DNA of 64,000 nt from Flavivirga amylovorans (GCF_030540875.1 NZ_JAUOEM010000001.1:62001-126000); one strand, 5' to 3'; shown: positions 46,239-56,154, counted from the stretch's first letter. Numbers and translations are program-made. The notes: generated by a model from the letters alone, not told the origin.

Positions 46239-47468
46239 ATGGAAAAAATTAGGCATTTATTCATAGTAGTGATTATGATGGTTTTTTATGGAAATATTAC
46301 AGCACAAGAGAAAGGTAAAACCGAAGTGTTTCCATTTTATCCACCGAAAGAAAAGCCTGACTACAAGCTTAGCAAGGCATTGGAAAGGTATTATGATGAC
46401 TACAAAGGGGAACGTGCTGAAACCAACGAGCTTTTTTCGCAGTTTAGATATACCGAATTAAAAGGTTTTGACTATAACGGATATGATGGTACTAGAAACA
46501 GACGTGATCCATCAAAAGTAATTTTAGCGAACAATAAGTATTACGTTTGGTATACTCATAATCATACACCAAATAAGCCAACAAATGGAGTACCGAATTC
46601 TGATATTTGGTATGCAACTTCTAAAGACGGTTTTACTTGGGAAGAACAAGGACCGGCAATTAGTCGTCCAGAAAAACCTAATAAGGGTTGGGATGCAGTA
46701 TTGACACCCGATATTTTGGTTTGGAAAGGCAAATATTATTTATACTATCAGGCGTTTGGTGATGAAAACGGGAAAAACAGACAAAATCCTGTAATCGTAT
46801 CTTATGCAGACTCACCTGATGGACCATGGACAGCTTATGATAAAGTGGTGATTCCAAAAGGTAAGGAAGGAGAGTGGGACAAGAGATGTATTCATGACCC
46901 TCATCCTTTTGTTTACAAGGGGAAAATATATTTGTATTACAAATCAGATTTAGCGGGGTCAAGCCACAAAGATCTTATAAGAATGCACGGAGTGGCTACT
47001 GCAGAAGATCCTCTAGGACCTTTCGAAAAGCACCCTCTGAATCCTATTATGAATTCAGGACATGAAACAACCCTATTTCCTTTTAAAGATGGGATGGCTG
47101 CTTTTGTGATAAAAGATGGGAATGAAAGATCTACGATTCAGTATGCTAAAGATGGTGTCAACTTCGAAGTCAAGGCAACAGCAAAATATATGCCTTTAGC
47201 TGGAGGACCTTTTGTACCAGATGCATTTACGAATACTGATTATGGTCGTGGAATTACATGGGGTATCTCTTTTGCAGAACCTGGAGAAGGAAAAAAAGGA
47301 AATATATTACTTCGCTTTGATTGTGATTTAAGTTTAGATGTTCATGATGAAGCAATGAAAAAAAGACCACCTTTATTGGATGCCGATTTTCTTATCAAAT
47401 TGAAACTGGACGAAGAGCAAAGAGTTAGAATAACAAAGGAGAACCAAAAGTATATCAAATCAGAATAA
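46239..47468 (+). CDS. GH117 family alpha-3,6-anhydro-L-galactosidase-like enzyme (copy 2)
   Basis: This 409-residue enzyme has a cleavable signal peptide (to ITAQ, 23) instead of a lipobox, so it is soluble whereas copy 1 is lipid-anchored. The propeller motifs are complete: LFSQFRYTELKGFDYNGYDGT, RRDPSKVI (Asp90), DIWYATSKDGFTWEEQGPAI, IHDPHPFVYKGKIYLYYKSD (Asp220) and SGHETTLFP (His275, Glu276). It is clearly divergent from copy 1 and lacks the loop NDTIAARDWDLAE found there, so the two probably differ in substrate, for example in tolerance of neighbouring sulfate or methyl groups. Gap to the upstream sulfatase is 27 bp. Confidence 0.92.
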   Translation: MEKIRHLFIVVIMMVFYGNITAQEKGKTEVFPFYPPKEKPDYKLSKALERYYDDYKGERAETNELFSQFRYTELKGFDYNGYDGTRNRRDPSKVILANNKYYVWYTHNHTPNKPTNGVPNSDIWYATSKDGFTWEEQGPAISRPEKPNKGWDAVLTPDILVWKGKYYLYYQAFGDENGKNRQNPVIVSYADSPDGPWTAYDKVVIPKGKEGEWDKRCIHDPHPFVYKGKIYLYYKSDLAGSSHKDLIRMHGVATAEDPLGPFEKHPLNPIMNSGHETTLFPFKDGMAAFVIKDGNERSTIQYAKDGVNFEVKATAKYMPLAGGPFVPDAFTNTDYGRGITWGISFAEPGEGKKGNILLRFDCDLSLDVHDEAMKKRPPLLDADFLIKLKLDEEQRVRITKENQKYIKSE

Positions 47469-47512
47469 TAGAAAAGATGCCCGAAGGGGCTAAAAAATAA
47501 TTTTTTAGAAAG

Positions 47513-48931
47513 ATGAAAAAAATACTCATAGTAATTACTGCTTTATATTTTGGGCAGATAGCGATTGCACAGGAAAAAAAAGCCGAAAAGCCTAATATTG
47601 TTTTGTTTTTTGTGGATGATTTGGGATGGAATAATTTAGGATACAGAAATCCGGAAATATTTAAAACACCTAATATTGATCAATTGGCTAAAGAATCTGT
47701 CGATTTTCCGCAAGCTTATGTCGTGAGCCCGAGTTGTAGTCCATCTCGTGCTATGCTAGTTACCGGGAAACATGCTGCTCGTATCAATATGGTTCGTCAT
47801 ATATCTGATATTGATGGGAAAGCTGTTGAAATGATTATGAATGAAAAAGGGGAGCCAGAACATCATATTTGGAAAGCAGACCCTGCTCAAGAACCAAGTA
47901 AAAACTGGTTGGATTTAGAACATGTTACGTATGCTGAAGCTCTAAAAAAACAAGGATATTATAATTTATTTGCTGGTAAATGGCATTTAGGGTCTAAAGA
48001 ATACCACCCAATTCACCAAGGATTTGATAGACAAATTGGAACGACTGATCACGGACATCCATCTAGTTATTATCCAGATTTTTTTGATGATGAACCTGTT
48101 TTTGAAGATGCCGCAGAAAAAGATGAATATTTAACGGATAGATTGACCAACGAAGTGGTAGGTTTTATTGAAGATTATAAACAAGAAAAGCCTTTTATGC
48201 TTTCTATGTGGTACTATAATGTGCATAGTCCAAATATTGGAAGAAAAGATTTGATTCCTAATTTTGAAAATAACCCTGGTCTAAAAGGAAAAGTACAAAG
48301 AAAAGGACAGGATCTTTTGGTAGAATATGCGGCTCAAGTTATGGCTGTGGATGAATCGGTAGGAAAGATAAGAGCAGCTTTAAAGGAAAAAGGAATTGAT
48401 AAGAATACCGTAATTATTTTTACATCAGACCAAGGAAGTTTATTTGAATGGGAGCCATACAGAGGTGCTAAAAAAACATTTACTTTAGGAGAAGGGGGCT
48501 GTAGAGTGCCGTTCATCATCAACTGGCCAGGAGTAACCAAATCGGGTTCTATCAATAGAAATGTAGTGAAAACCACCGATGTTTTTCCAACTTTGGTAGA
48601 AATTGCAGGAGGAAATCCTGAAGATTATAAAGACTTAGATGGGGTTTCGCTAGTAAGTACAATAAAAAAGAATAAAAAAATAAAAAGAGACGATCCTTTT
48701 GTTGGATATAGGTCATACAAAGATTTGTATGCTTCAGTACGTGAAGGAGAATGGAAATTATTAGGTTATAGAAGTGGTAAAGTAGAATTATATAATGTAG
48801 AAAAAGATAGGGTAGAAGCAAATGATGTAGCAGAGAAAAACCCTAGAAAAGTCAAAAAATTATTAAAGAAATTAAAAAAATGGGAAGTGGATATGGGTGT
48901 AGAACAGTATTCAGGTTTCAATAAAAAGTAG
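47513..48931 (+). CDS. S1-family sulfatase (CSPSR)
   Basis: This 472-residue secreted sulfatase has signal peptide to about 20, start motif NIVLFFVDDLGWNNLGYRNPE (Asp35-Asp36) and formylglycine motif Cys75-Ser-Pro-Ser-Arg79. The LFAGKWHLGSKEYHPIHQGFDRQIG segment gives the conserved Lys/His pair, and VIIFTSDQGSLFEWEPYRGAKKTFTLGEGGCRVPFIINWPG carries the metal Asp-Gln. The GKWHLG and GxxxPF-like signatures place it with arylsulfatase-A-like S1 enzymes, a different type from the sulfatases at 44655 and 56164. The stop codon lies just before the GH2 start. Confidence 0.93.
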   Translation: MKKILIVITALYFGQIAIAQEKKAEKPNIVLFFVDDLGWNNLGYRNPEIFKTPNIDQLAKESVDFPQAYVVSPSCSPSRAMLVTGKHAARINMVRHISDIDGKAVEMIMNEKGEPEHHIWKADPAQEPSKNWLDLEHVTYAEALKKQGYYNLFAGKWHLGSKEYHPIHQGFDRQIGTTDHGHPSSYYPDFFDDEPVFEDAAEKDEYLTDRLTNEVVGFIEDYKQEKPFMLSMWYYNVHSPNIGRKDLIPNFENNPGLKGKVQRKGQDLLVEYAAQVMAVDESVGKIRAALKEKGIDKNTVIIFTSDQGSLFEWEPYRGAKKTFTLGEGGCRVPFIINWPGVTKSGSINRNVVKTTDVFPTLVEIAGGNPEDYKDLDGVSLVSTIKKNKKIKRDDPFVGYRSYKDLYASVREGEWKLLGYRSGKVELYNVEKDRVEANDVAEKNPRKVKKLLKKLKKWEVDMGVEQYSGFNKK

Positions 48932-48936
48932 TGATC

Positions 48937-51426
48937 ATGAAAATGTTAAAGTATATCCTATTTCAAGTTTTATTCTTGACCAATTTAGCCTTATTCGCAC
49001 AAGGGGTTACTCAAGCACGTAATGAGCAAAATTTCAATAAAGATTGGCTTTTTTCCTTGGGAGACAATCCCCAATACAGAGAAGTTAAGTTTGAAGATGA
49101 GGGTTGGCGCAAACTGAATGTACCACACGATTGGAGTATTGAAGGAGAGTATCAACCTGATGCCTACAAAGGATTTAGAACAGGTTTTTTTCCTGAAGGA
49201 ATAGGATGGTATCGCAAACATTTTAAGGTAGATAAAAACAAAACGAACAAGCAGTTTGTCATTCAGTTTGATGGCGTTTACATGAATTCAGAAGTTTGGG
49301 TAAATGGTCGTTATTGTGGTCGTAGACCTTATGGATATGCAACTTTTCAGTATGACATAACAGCTCATTTAAAGTTTGGCGAAGAGAATATCATTGCGGT
49401 AAGAGTCGACAATTCTGTTCCAGCGGGTTCTCGTTGGTATGCAGGATCTGGAATCTACAGAAACGTACATTTAATAGAGACCAATTTTGTGCATTTTAGA
49501 GAAATGGATGGTATTTATATTACAACACCTGTTGCAGAAAAAGATAAGGCAACGGTTAAAGCGGAATATATCATATCGTCAAGTTTTTTTAACGACGAAG
49601 AGATTAAACTATTCAAAAAGAATAAATGGAATCGTCAAGAAGATAGATGGGAAAATTCACCAAGAGCACATAACTGTATCATCCGTTCTATTATTTATGA
49701 TGCGAAAGGGAAAGAAGTGGCTAGGGATGAAAAAGAAGCAGAAATTTTTAACTACGACAAAGCATTTAAAATATCGCAAGATATAGAAGTGAAAAATCCC
49801 AAAAGATGGTCAGATACGCAACCATATTTATACACTGTTAAAAGTGAAATTGAATGGAATGGGACTATCGTAGACGATCAAATCACCACAATTGGTATCC
49901 GTAAGTTAGAGTTCAATTTAGAAAAAGGGTTTTTGGTAAATGGAGAAAGAAAGTTGTTAAAAGGTGTTTGTTTACATCATGACGGTGGCGCTGTAGGAGT
50001 AGCTGTTCCTGAAAAAACACAATACTATCGTTTAAAAAAGTTAAAAAAAACAGGTTGTAATGCGGTAAGAACTGCTCACAATCCGTTTGCTCCTGAATTT
50101 TACCGAATATGTGATGAATTGGGGATTTATGTAATGAATGAAATTTTAGATGAATGGACGAGTGCTTGGGGCTATAATTTTACAGATTACAATACTTCAA
50201 AGGCAGGAAATGCTTTTGCGCATCATTTTAATCAATGGTATGAAACAGAAATGAAATCTACCATTTACAGAGATAGAAATCATCCATCTGTGGTAATGTG
50301 GAGTGTAGGGAATGAATTGCCTGAATTGAGATCAGAACCTATCAAAGCAAAAGAAATAGCAAACAAACTAATAGCGATAGCTCATAAAGAAGATGCAACA
50401 AGGCCTGTAACTTTTGGAAATAATGGGCCACATGCAGGCTTTGAAACCGATGTGGACATTTTAGGGCTAAATTACGTGATGGAAAATTATGATCATGCTG
50501 TAAGAGGCTCAAATATTTATGAAGCAGATCATAAAAAGTATCCTAATAAATTAATAGTGGGTACAGAAACGTCTAGAAATGAAATAGACTATTATTTAGC
50601 TTACAGAGATAACCCTTATGTGATTGGCCAATTTATATGGACAGGGATTCAATATTTTGGAGAGGTAAAAGCTAAAAAAGCTGGACTACGAGGTTGGGTG
50701 GCTTCTTTATTAGATATGAGCTTGAATTTATTACCATCAGGAGCCTTGTATTCTTCCGCTTGGAATGATAATCCTACAGTGCATATCACCACCTCCGAAA
50801 CATCACCTGATGCTGATCAGCGATACGAGATTATTCCTATTACAGGAGAAAGAGTATACCAAAATACAAGAGATAAGTTTCACTGGAACTGGGAAAAATC
50901 GGGTGAGAAATATGTAACCGTTTACAGTAACTGTGAAGAGATAGAATTGAAACTAAACGGTAAATCTTTAGGTCGTAAAAAAACAGATTTTACGAAATAT
51001 GCTACGCAATGGGTTTTGGATTACCAAGAAGGAGCGTTAGAAGCCATTGGTTATAACAAAGGTAAAAAAGTAAGTAGCAACAAGTTGGTAACTGCTAAAG
51101 AGCCTGCAAAAATTAAAGCGAAACCTTATTATAAAGGCTTAAAGGCGGATGGTGTAGATGTTAATATTATAGAAGTATCTATCACAGATGAAAAAGGGAA
51201 TTTAGTACCAACAGCTACTAACGATATCAAGGTAGAAGTTTCTGGAGGTGCCAAATTATTGGTCATTGATACTGGGAATTTATACTACAAAGGGAACTTT
51301 AAAACAGATCATAGAAATGCTGCGAATGGTTATATAACCGTAACGGTACAATCTAATGGTAAAGAGGAACCTGTAAAAATTAAGTTCACGTCTGAAGGAT
51401 TAGAAACTGAAGAAATAAAATTATAA
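48937..51426 (+). CDS. GH2-family beta-galactosidase-like enzyme with DUF4982 and GH2-C5 domains
   Basis: This protein of about 829 residues starts at ATG 48937 (MKMLKYILFQVLFLTNLALFAQ); a GTG two codons upstream overlaps the sulfatase stop and is less likely. Domains: sugar-binding jelly roll (about 28-185: NEQNFNKDWLFSLGD, VPHDWSIEGEY), Ig-like (to about 325), TIM barrel (about 330-595), DUF4982-like (about 605-705: VYSNCEEIELKLNGKSLG) and a C-terminal Ig-like domain (about 715-800: LKADGVDVNIIEVSITDEKGN). Acid/base is Glu460 (WSVGNELPE) and nucleophile Glu544 (VGTETSR). It is of the common Bacteroidota beta-galactosidase type, unlike the pair at 33633/36221, so the locus has two GH2 lineages. 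Confidence 0.92.
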   Translation: MKMLKYILFQVLFLTNLALFAQGVTQARNEQNFNKDWLFSLGDNPQYREVKFEDEGWRKLNVPHDWSIEGEYQPDAYKGFRTGFFPEGIGWYRKHFKVDKNKTNKQFVIQFDGVYMNSEVWVNGRYCGRRPYGYATFQYDITAHLKFGEENIIAVRVDNSVPAGSRWYAGSGIYRNVHLIETNFVHFREMDGIYITTPVAEKDKATVKAEYIISSSFFNDEEIKLFKKNKWNRQEDRWENSPRAHNCIIRSIIYDAKGKEVARDEKEAEIFNYDKAFKISQDIEVKNPKRWSDTQPYLYTVKSEIEWNGTIVDDQITTIGIRKLEFNLEKGFLVNGERKLLKGVCLHHDGGAVGVAVPEKTQYYRLKKLKKTGCNAVRTAHNPFAPEFYRICDELGIYVMNEILDEWTSAWGYNFTDYNTSKAGNAFAHHFNQWYETEMKSTIYRDRNHPSVVMWSVGNELPELRSEPIKAKEIANKLIAIAHKEDATRPVTFGNNGPHAGFETDVDILGLNYVMENYDHAVRGSNIYEADHKKYPNKLIVGTETSRNEIDYYLAYRDNPYVIGQFIWTGIQYFGEVKAKKAGLRGWVASLLDMSLNLLPSGALYSSAWNDNPTVHITTSETSPDADQRYEIIPITGERVYQNTRDKFHWNWEKSGEKYVTVYSNCEEIELKLNGKSLGRKKTDFTKYATQWVLDYQEGALEAIGYNKGKKVSSNKLVTAKEPAKIKAKPYYKGLKADGVDVNIIEVSITDEKGNLVPTATNDIKVEVSGGAKLLVIDTGNLYYKGNFKTDHRNAANGYITVTVQSNGKEEPVKIKFTSEGLETEEIKL

Positions 51427-51429
51427 CTA

Positions 51430-52833
51430 ATGAAATATTTTTATAACAGAATACTATTAATAAGTATATCAATCATTTTGTTTTCTTGCGGAGAGAAAAA
51501 AGACAAGCCTGTTGAGGTGGAAAAAGTAACCTCTAAAGAACAAGCGGTTTTAGATTTTATCAATCAAAAATTTGGAATGTTTATTCATTTTAACATGAGT
51601 ACATTTCAAGAAGAAGCCACTGGAGGTTGGGCAACGCCTAATGTAGATCCTAAAATATTTGCCCCAACAAATGTAGATTGTAACCAATGGGCAAAAGCAG
51701 CGAAATCTGCTAAAATGAATTATGCTGTTTTTACAACAAAACATCACGATGGTTTTTGTTTATGGGACTCTAAGGTTACCGATTATGACATTGCGAATAG
51801 TACTTACCAAGGAGGAGATATTGTAAAAAAATATGCAGATGCCTTTAGAAAGGAAGGGATTAAAGTAGGTTTGTACTTTTCTGTTTGGGATAGAACACAC
51901 GAAATAGAGCATGATAAGATCACCGAAGAAAAAATACAGTTTACCAAAGATCAATTAACAGAATTATTGACCAACTATGGTAAAGTAGAATGTATTGTGA
52001 TTGATGGTTGGGGGTCTAAATGGGGTAAAGGTCCAGACTTTGAGGATATTCCTTATGCTACTTTAGCAGATCATATCCATTCTATTCAGCCGAACTGTTT
52101 GGTCATCAATCATAGTTGTCGTACAGATTTAGATGTTACCCAAGTGGTACATTACGAAGCTACACATGGTCAGCATTGTCCTTATGATAATACAATTCCA
52201 TCTCAACAAGGACCAACGATTCAGCCTAAATGGTTTTGGGAGAAGGGGAACGAAAATGGACCTTTAAAATCGGTTAAAGACATTAAAGAAGAATTGAATT
52301 TTGCGAATGCACATTATTCAAATTACTTGTTAAATGCTGCACCTAACGCTATAGGTTTGATGGATGATAATGTAGTTGAGCGTTTGAAAGAAGTAGGAGC
52401 GTCTATCACATTATCTGCACCATTGGCAGCATTGCCAGAATTAAAACCAGTTCATCAAGGTGTTACTGTTAGAGCATCAAGTTATAGCAATGATAATTAC
52501 AAACCAGAGAATGTTATTGATTGTGATTTGTTTACAAGATGGCAATATACAGATGAAGATCAAGAACGCTGGGTGGAGTTAGATTTTGGAGAGCCAAAGG
52601 TATTTAACAGAGTGATTTGTGGTGCTTATAGAGGAGGTATTGAAGCTTTTAAAGTAGAGGCTTTAGTTGATGGTCAATGGAAGTTATTAACCACTGGAAC
52701 CAGTTTGAGGAATAATTTCAACAGGAGTTTTGATGAGGTAAATGCACAAAAATATAGATTGGTTATTACAGAAGGGCATAAGTTCAAAAAGAGCAATCCT
52801 ATGTTGGCAGAATTTACTTTGGTTAAATACTAA
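51430..52833 (+). CDS. GH29 alpha-L-fucosidase/alpha-L-galactosidase-like lipoprotein with C-terminal F5/8-type domain
   Basis: This 467-residue lipoprotein (ILFSC, Cys20) has a GH29 TIM barrel (about 38-340) with FGMFIHFNMSTF, the substrate-binding TTKHHDGFCLWDS (His105, His106, Asp107) and the nucleophile Asp192 in VECIVIDGWGSKW. Residues about 355-467 form a discoidin/CBM32-like beta-sandwich (VRASSYSNDNYKPENVID, RWVELDFGEPKVFNRVI). GH29 enzymes cleave alpha-L-fucosides, and some in porphyran loci act on alpha-L-galactose, which fits the GH117, GH2 and sulfatase context here. Gap to the upstream GH2 is 3 bp, so translation may be coupled. Confidence 0.9.
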   Translation: MKYFYNRILLISISIILFSCGEKKDKPVEVEKVTSKEQAVLDFINQKFGMFIHFNMSTFQEEATGGWATPNVDPKIFAPTNVDCNQWAKAAKSAKMNYAVFTTKHHDGFCLWDSKVTDYDIANSTYQGGDIVKKYADAFRKEGIKVGLYFSVWDRTHEIEHDKITEEKIQFTKDQLTELLTNYGKVECIVIDGWGSKWGKGPDFEDIPYATLADHIHSIQPNCLVINHSCRTDLDVTQVVHYEATHGQHCPYDNTIPSQQGPTIQPKWFWEKGNENGPLKSVKDIKEELNFANAHYSNYLLNAAPNAIGLMDDNVVERLKEVGASITLSAPLAALPELKPVHQGVTVRASSYSNDNYKPENVIDCDLFTRWQYTDEDQERWVELDFGEPKVFNRVICGAYRGGIEAFKVEALVDGQWKLLTTGTSLRNNFNRSFDEVNAQKYRLVITEGHKFKKSNPMLAEFTLVKY

Positions 52834-52941
52834 ACCATGTAAAAAACATATGCCAATTTGGCAAGTAACTCATCTTCTGAGGTTCTCTACTAGAGATAAA
52901 GGAGTGAAATTAAAATTATAAACTGTAAAATCATCTATCTA

Positions 52942-54492
52942 ATGCAAATATTAAAACCCAATTCCTTTCTGTTTTTTATAATCATAATATGCTCAACAAC
53001 TATTGTAAAATCACAAACGAATCTTGTCGATTATTATACCAACGTAATTTCTGAAACTAAAAAAAACACGGTTAAACTTAATAACCGTCTGTCGAATAGT
53101 ACAGATATGACTGCCGATTTACAAAAACTAATAGATGAAGTTTCTAAATATCAAAAAGGAGATAAAAAAGGAGGAACCATTCTTATTAAAAAAAAGAAAA
53201 AAGGAGCATCTATTTACAGGCTTAGAAATATCCAGTTAAAATCAAATGTACGGTTAAAAATAGATAAAGAAGTCATCATAAAACCATTCAACCCTAGCAA
53301 ACCAGGTTACTGTGTACTGAAAGTTGGAGAAAGTATTAAAGGAATTGAAAATGTAGAAATTGTATGTGCCGATAAAAATAAAAAATTCACCATTGACATT
53401 AGTGAAACCAGAGGAAACAGAGAACCTGGTTCATACAACGTAAGAGCTGTTGGTGTTGTATGTGTTGATAATTTTCTGATTTCAGATTTTCACATCATAG
53501 ACAATCAATCTAAAATATCTGCTATTTTATTCAACGGTTATTTTACTGATAAAAACACGAAGCTTCACGGAATTCCTAAAAACGGAATTTTACAAAACGT
53601 GAGTTCTGAAAACATGCACAGAGGATACTCTCTATGTCAAGTACAAATGGTAAAAAACGTTTTATTCCGAAATATGCACGCTAAAGATGCCCCTGCGGCA
53701 TTAAACTTTGAATCTGGTGCGGGTATTGCCAATATTCCAACCTATGAACAAACAGAGCTAGGGATTGTTGACGATATTAGAGTGGAAAACATCAGCTGTA
53801 CCAATTGTGTAAGAGTGGTTGGTTTTAGTCCTCACGTTAGAATTAATGGTAGTGTTTATGTAGATGGCGTTACAGCTAACCAATGTATGACAGCTGTTGA
53901 AGTATCACCTGGTTTTATTGATGCAGCGGTATCTTCAAAAATTAAAAACATCCAAGCAAAACCTACAGCAAATGACCCAAAAGCTTTTAAAAGAGGTTCT
54001 TATAAAAATATTGTGGTAAGAAATGTAGTATTCAATTATAAAAAATTCACATTATACCCAGAGGCAGTTGCCAGAAGAACAGTAGCTCCTGTTAGTTTAG
54101 AAACAGTTGAAAGAGCTGATGCGCATTTAACATACGATGAATTGATGGCTAAATACGCCAAAGAAGGAGAAGAACTTTACAACAAAGAGTACAGCAGAAT
54201 TACAGCTATTCCTGTTGATCAAAGAAGCGAAAAAGACAAAAAAATCTTAGAAGTACTTTCTCTTGATGATTTACAAACCACAGGTCACTACACTATTGAT
54301 GTAAGTGAAGATGATGTAACGATTAATAATATTGACCAATTGAGGATTGATCAAGGAGGAACAGAAAATAGTAAGGTTAGAAAAATTGTTTATGAAGATG
54401 AACCTTCTGTTTGTGAAGATATTAGAGAAGGTTTTGTGATGGTACACAGAAAAGGAAAAAGATTTCAAGCTGGAAATAAGAAAAAACATTAA
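52942..54492 (+). CDS. GH82-like right-handed beta-helix protein (copy 1, variant active site)
   Basis: This 516-residue secreted protein has a signal peptide (to about 24) and a beta-helix (about 75-380) with the pattern of GH82 iota-carrageenases: MTADLQKLIDEVS, IQLKSNVRLKIDKEVII, NFLISDFHIIDN, HRGYSLCQVQ, ESGAGIA and GFSPHVRINGSVYVDGV. The equivalents of the GH82 active-site Gln (Gln233), Glu (Glu257) and His (His298) are present, but the second acid of the family motif (E-x-D) is Gly259. The C-terminal 110 residues are charged and helical, with no T9SS domain. It could be a glycosidase of altered mechanism or specificity, or a binding protein. A similar protein follows. Confidence 0.75.
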   Translation: MQILKPNSFLFFIIIICSTTIVKSQTNLVDYYTNVISETKKNTVKLNNRLSNSTDMTADLQKLIDEVSKYQKGDKKGGTILIKKKKKGASIYRLRNIQLKSNVRLKIDKEVIIKPFNPSKPGYCVLKVGESIKGIENVEIVCADKNKKFTIDISETRGNREPGSYNVRAVGVVCVDNFLISDFHIIDNQSKISAILFNGYFTDKNTKLHGIPKNGILQNVSSENMHRGYSLCQVQMVKNVLFRNMHAKDAPAALNFESGAGIANIPTYEQTELGIVDDIRVENISCTNCVRVVGFSPHVRINGSVYVDGVTANQCMTAVEVSPGFIDAAVSSKIKNIQAKPTANDPKAFKRGSYKNIVVRNVVFNYKKFTLYPEAVARRTVAPVSLETVERADAHLTYDELMAKYAKEGEELYNKEYSRITAIPVDQRSEKDKKILEVLSLDDLQTTGHYTIDVSEDDVTINNIDQLRIDQGGTENSKVRKIVYEDEPSVCEDIREGFVMVHRKGKRFQAGNKKKH

Positions 54493-54555
54493 GGCGTTGC
54501 TTTTATCAATCTTTAATTAAGCATAGAATAACAAAAAAATAAAATTAATGATTTT

Positions 54556-56154
54556 ATGAAGAAAGCTATACTATCAACAATTATGATGATAATTACTACT
54601 ATTTGCCAAGGGCAATTAACACCAAATTTTGATGGTGTTGTTGGTACTTATCAGAGAACTTTAGTGGGCACAGGTTTTAATGATGAAACATCAAACTTAC
54701 AAGTATTGGTAGATGATGTCTCGTCTCAACCTAACGGAGGCACGATAATTATTTCTGGTGAAATGACATTAAGTAGAGTGCTTATGAAATCTAATGTGCA
54801 TATTGATATTTCTAAAGGAACAGTTCTTAAAGGAGCTATAAGTCCAATGTTTGATATCGCTAGGAGATCTCAAACAGAAATAGAAAATATTAAGATTTTT
54901 TGCAGTAACTGTGACCGAACAAAACCTAATGATGATATTACAGAAAAATATGTTATTGATATATCACATCTCAATTCCAATGATAGGTATAGGGCTTTTC
55001 AGTTAGGGAATGTTTTTAACTTTTGGATTTCAGATTATTATGTACAAGATAATAAGTCGATATGGTCATCAATGTCATTAAACCCAATAATTAATACAAT
55101 TAGTACAAACGGAGAAACGCATCAAGGATTATGGGATTATGATGTTATAGCCTCTCCTACTAAAGGAGATGTTCGTTACGCGCATGGAGAAACATTTCAT
55201 ACAGGTTATGGTTTAATTCAGGTGCAATGTGCAAAGAATGTAAATTTTGAGCAGCTATCTGGAGTTGGAGGCGTTACCTTACGATTAGAGTCTGGAGCTT
55301 CTATACAATACGTTGGTACAGAAAATGAGCGAGAACATGGTGTGGTGAAAGGTATAAAAGCGTATGATTTATTTTTAGAAAATGGCTTTACATGTGTTTC
55401 AATGTCACCACATGGAAGAATTAATGAAGATGTGTATTTAGATAATATTAGATCTAAATCATCTGTATATACTGTTGATTTTTCGGCAGGCTTTTTTGAT
55501 AGGGAATTGCGAGTGTTAGACACAGATCCAACTATTGTGGATCCCGTAAAATTTAAAAAAGGAAGATTTATAGGACCAATAATAATCAAAGCGATACACG
55601 GTGAATTTGGTACAAGTGCCGTAGGAAGAAAAGTAGAATACGATTATATTGAAAAAGCATTTAGAGATGCAAACCCTTGGACAAGTTTGCCAATGGAAAC
55701 ATCTAACACCAGAATTATAGCCTCGGCTCCTCCTTTGGGATATCATTCTATTCCATTTGAAGGTGCTACACCAAATATTGTTGAGGGCGAATATACCGCT
55801 ACAATTGATGGCTCAATTACGAGTACAGGATTTCCAAGCTGTATCACTTCATTTTACAATAATATCACTTACGAGGATGACAGAAACAATGTTGATTGTA
55901 GCGCTTTGGGAATTAGCGATTTTAAAAAAGGAGATGTACAGTTTTTTCCAAATCCAGTAATAGATATTTTAACAATTAATCATCCAATTTCTAGTAGTAT
56001 AACAATATATGATAGTATAGGAAAATTGATTTTTAAAAAAATAGCACCTGAAGCAACGTCTCTTATAGATGTTACTAATTATAATACGGGTTTGTATTAT
56101 TTTAAGGTCACATCTATTTATGGAACAAAAGCGGAACGTATCATAATTAAATAA
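54556..56154 (+). CDS. GH82-like beta-helix protein with T9SS C-terminal sorting domain (copy 2)
   Basis: This 532-residue protein has a signal peptide (to about 20) and a beta-helix (about 45-370) closer to true GH82 than copy 1: SNLQVLVDDVSSQPNGGTI, VLMKSNVHIDISKGTVL, HTGYGLIQVQCAKNVNF, GVGGVTLRLESGAS and VSMSPHGRINEDVYLDNI. Gln222, Glu245 and His286 match GH82 catalytic-region residues, while Gly247 replaces the Asp expected in the ETD motif. Residues about 460-532 form a type A T9SS sorting domain (FFPNPVIDILTI, ITIYDSIGKLIFK, YNTGLYYFKV, ERIIIK), so it should be exported by the type IX system and attached or released at the surface. That position suits an endo-acting or glycan-capturing first step. 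Confidence 0.8.
   Translation: MKKAILSTIMMIITTICQGQLTPNFDGVVGTYQRTLVGTGFNDETSNLQVLVDDVSSQPNGGTIIISGEMTLSRVLMKSNVHIDISKGTVLKGAISPMFDIARRSQTEIENIKIFCSNCDRTKPNDDITEKYVIDISHLNSNDRYRAFQLGNVFNFWISDYYVQDNKSIWSSMSLNPIINTISTNGETHQGLWDYDVIASPTKGDVRYAHGETFHTGYGLIQVQCAKNVNFEQLSGVGGVTLRLESGASIQYVGTENEREHGVVKGIKAYDLFLENGFTCVSMSPHGRINEDVYLDNIRSKSSVYTVDFSAGFFDRELRVLDTDPTIVDPVKFKKGRFIGPIIIKAIHGEFGTSAVGRKVEYDYIEKAFRDANPWTSLPMETSNTRIIASAPPLGYHSIPFEGATPNIVEGEYTATIDGSITSTGFPSCITSFYNNITYEDDRNNVDCSALGISDFKKGDVQFFPNPVIDILTINHPISSSITIYDSIGKLIFKKIAPEATSLIDVTNYNTGLYYFKVTSIYGTKAERIIIK

Noticed and set aside
49487-49786. 99-codon plus-strand open frame
   Set aside because: It lies wholly inside the GH2 gene in another frame; its Lys-rich product is a shadow.
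52942-56154. Assignment of the beta-helix pair to GH28 or a polysaccharide lyase family
   Set aside because: The block order GY-x-L-x-Q, a strand Glu and SPH, together with the spacing, fits GH82 better. GH28 Asp motifs (NTD, DD, HG) are absent.
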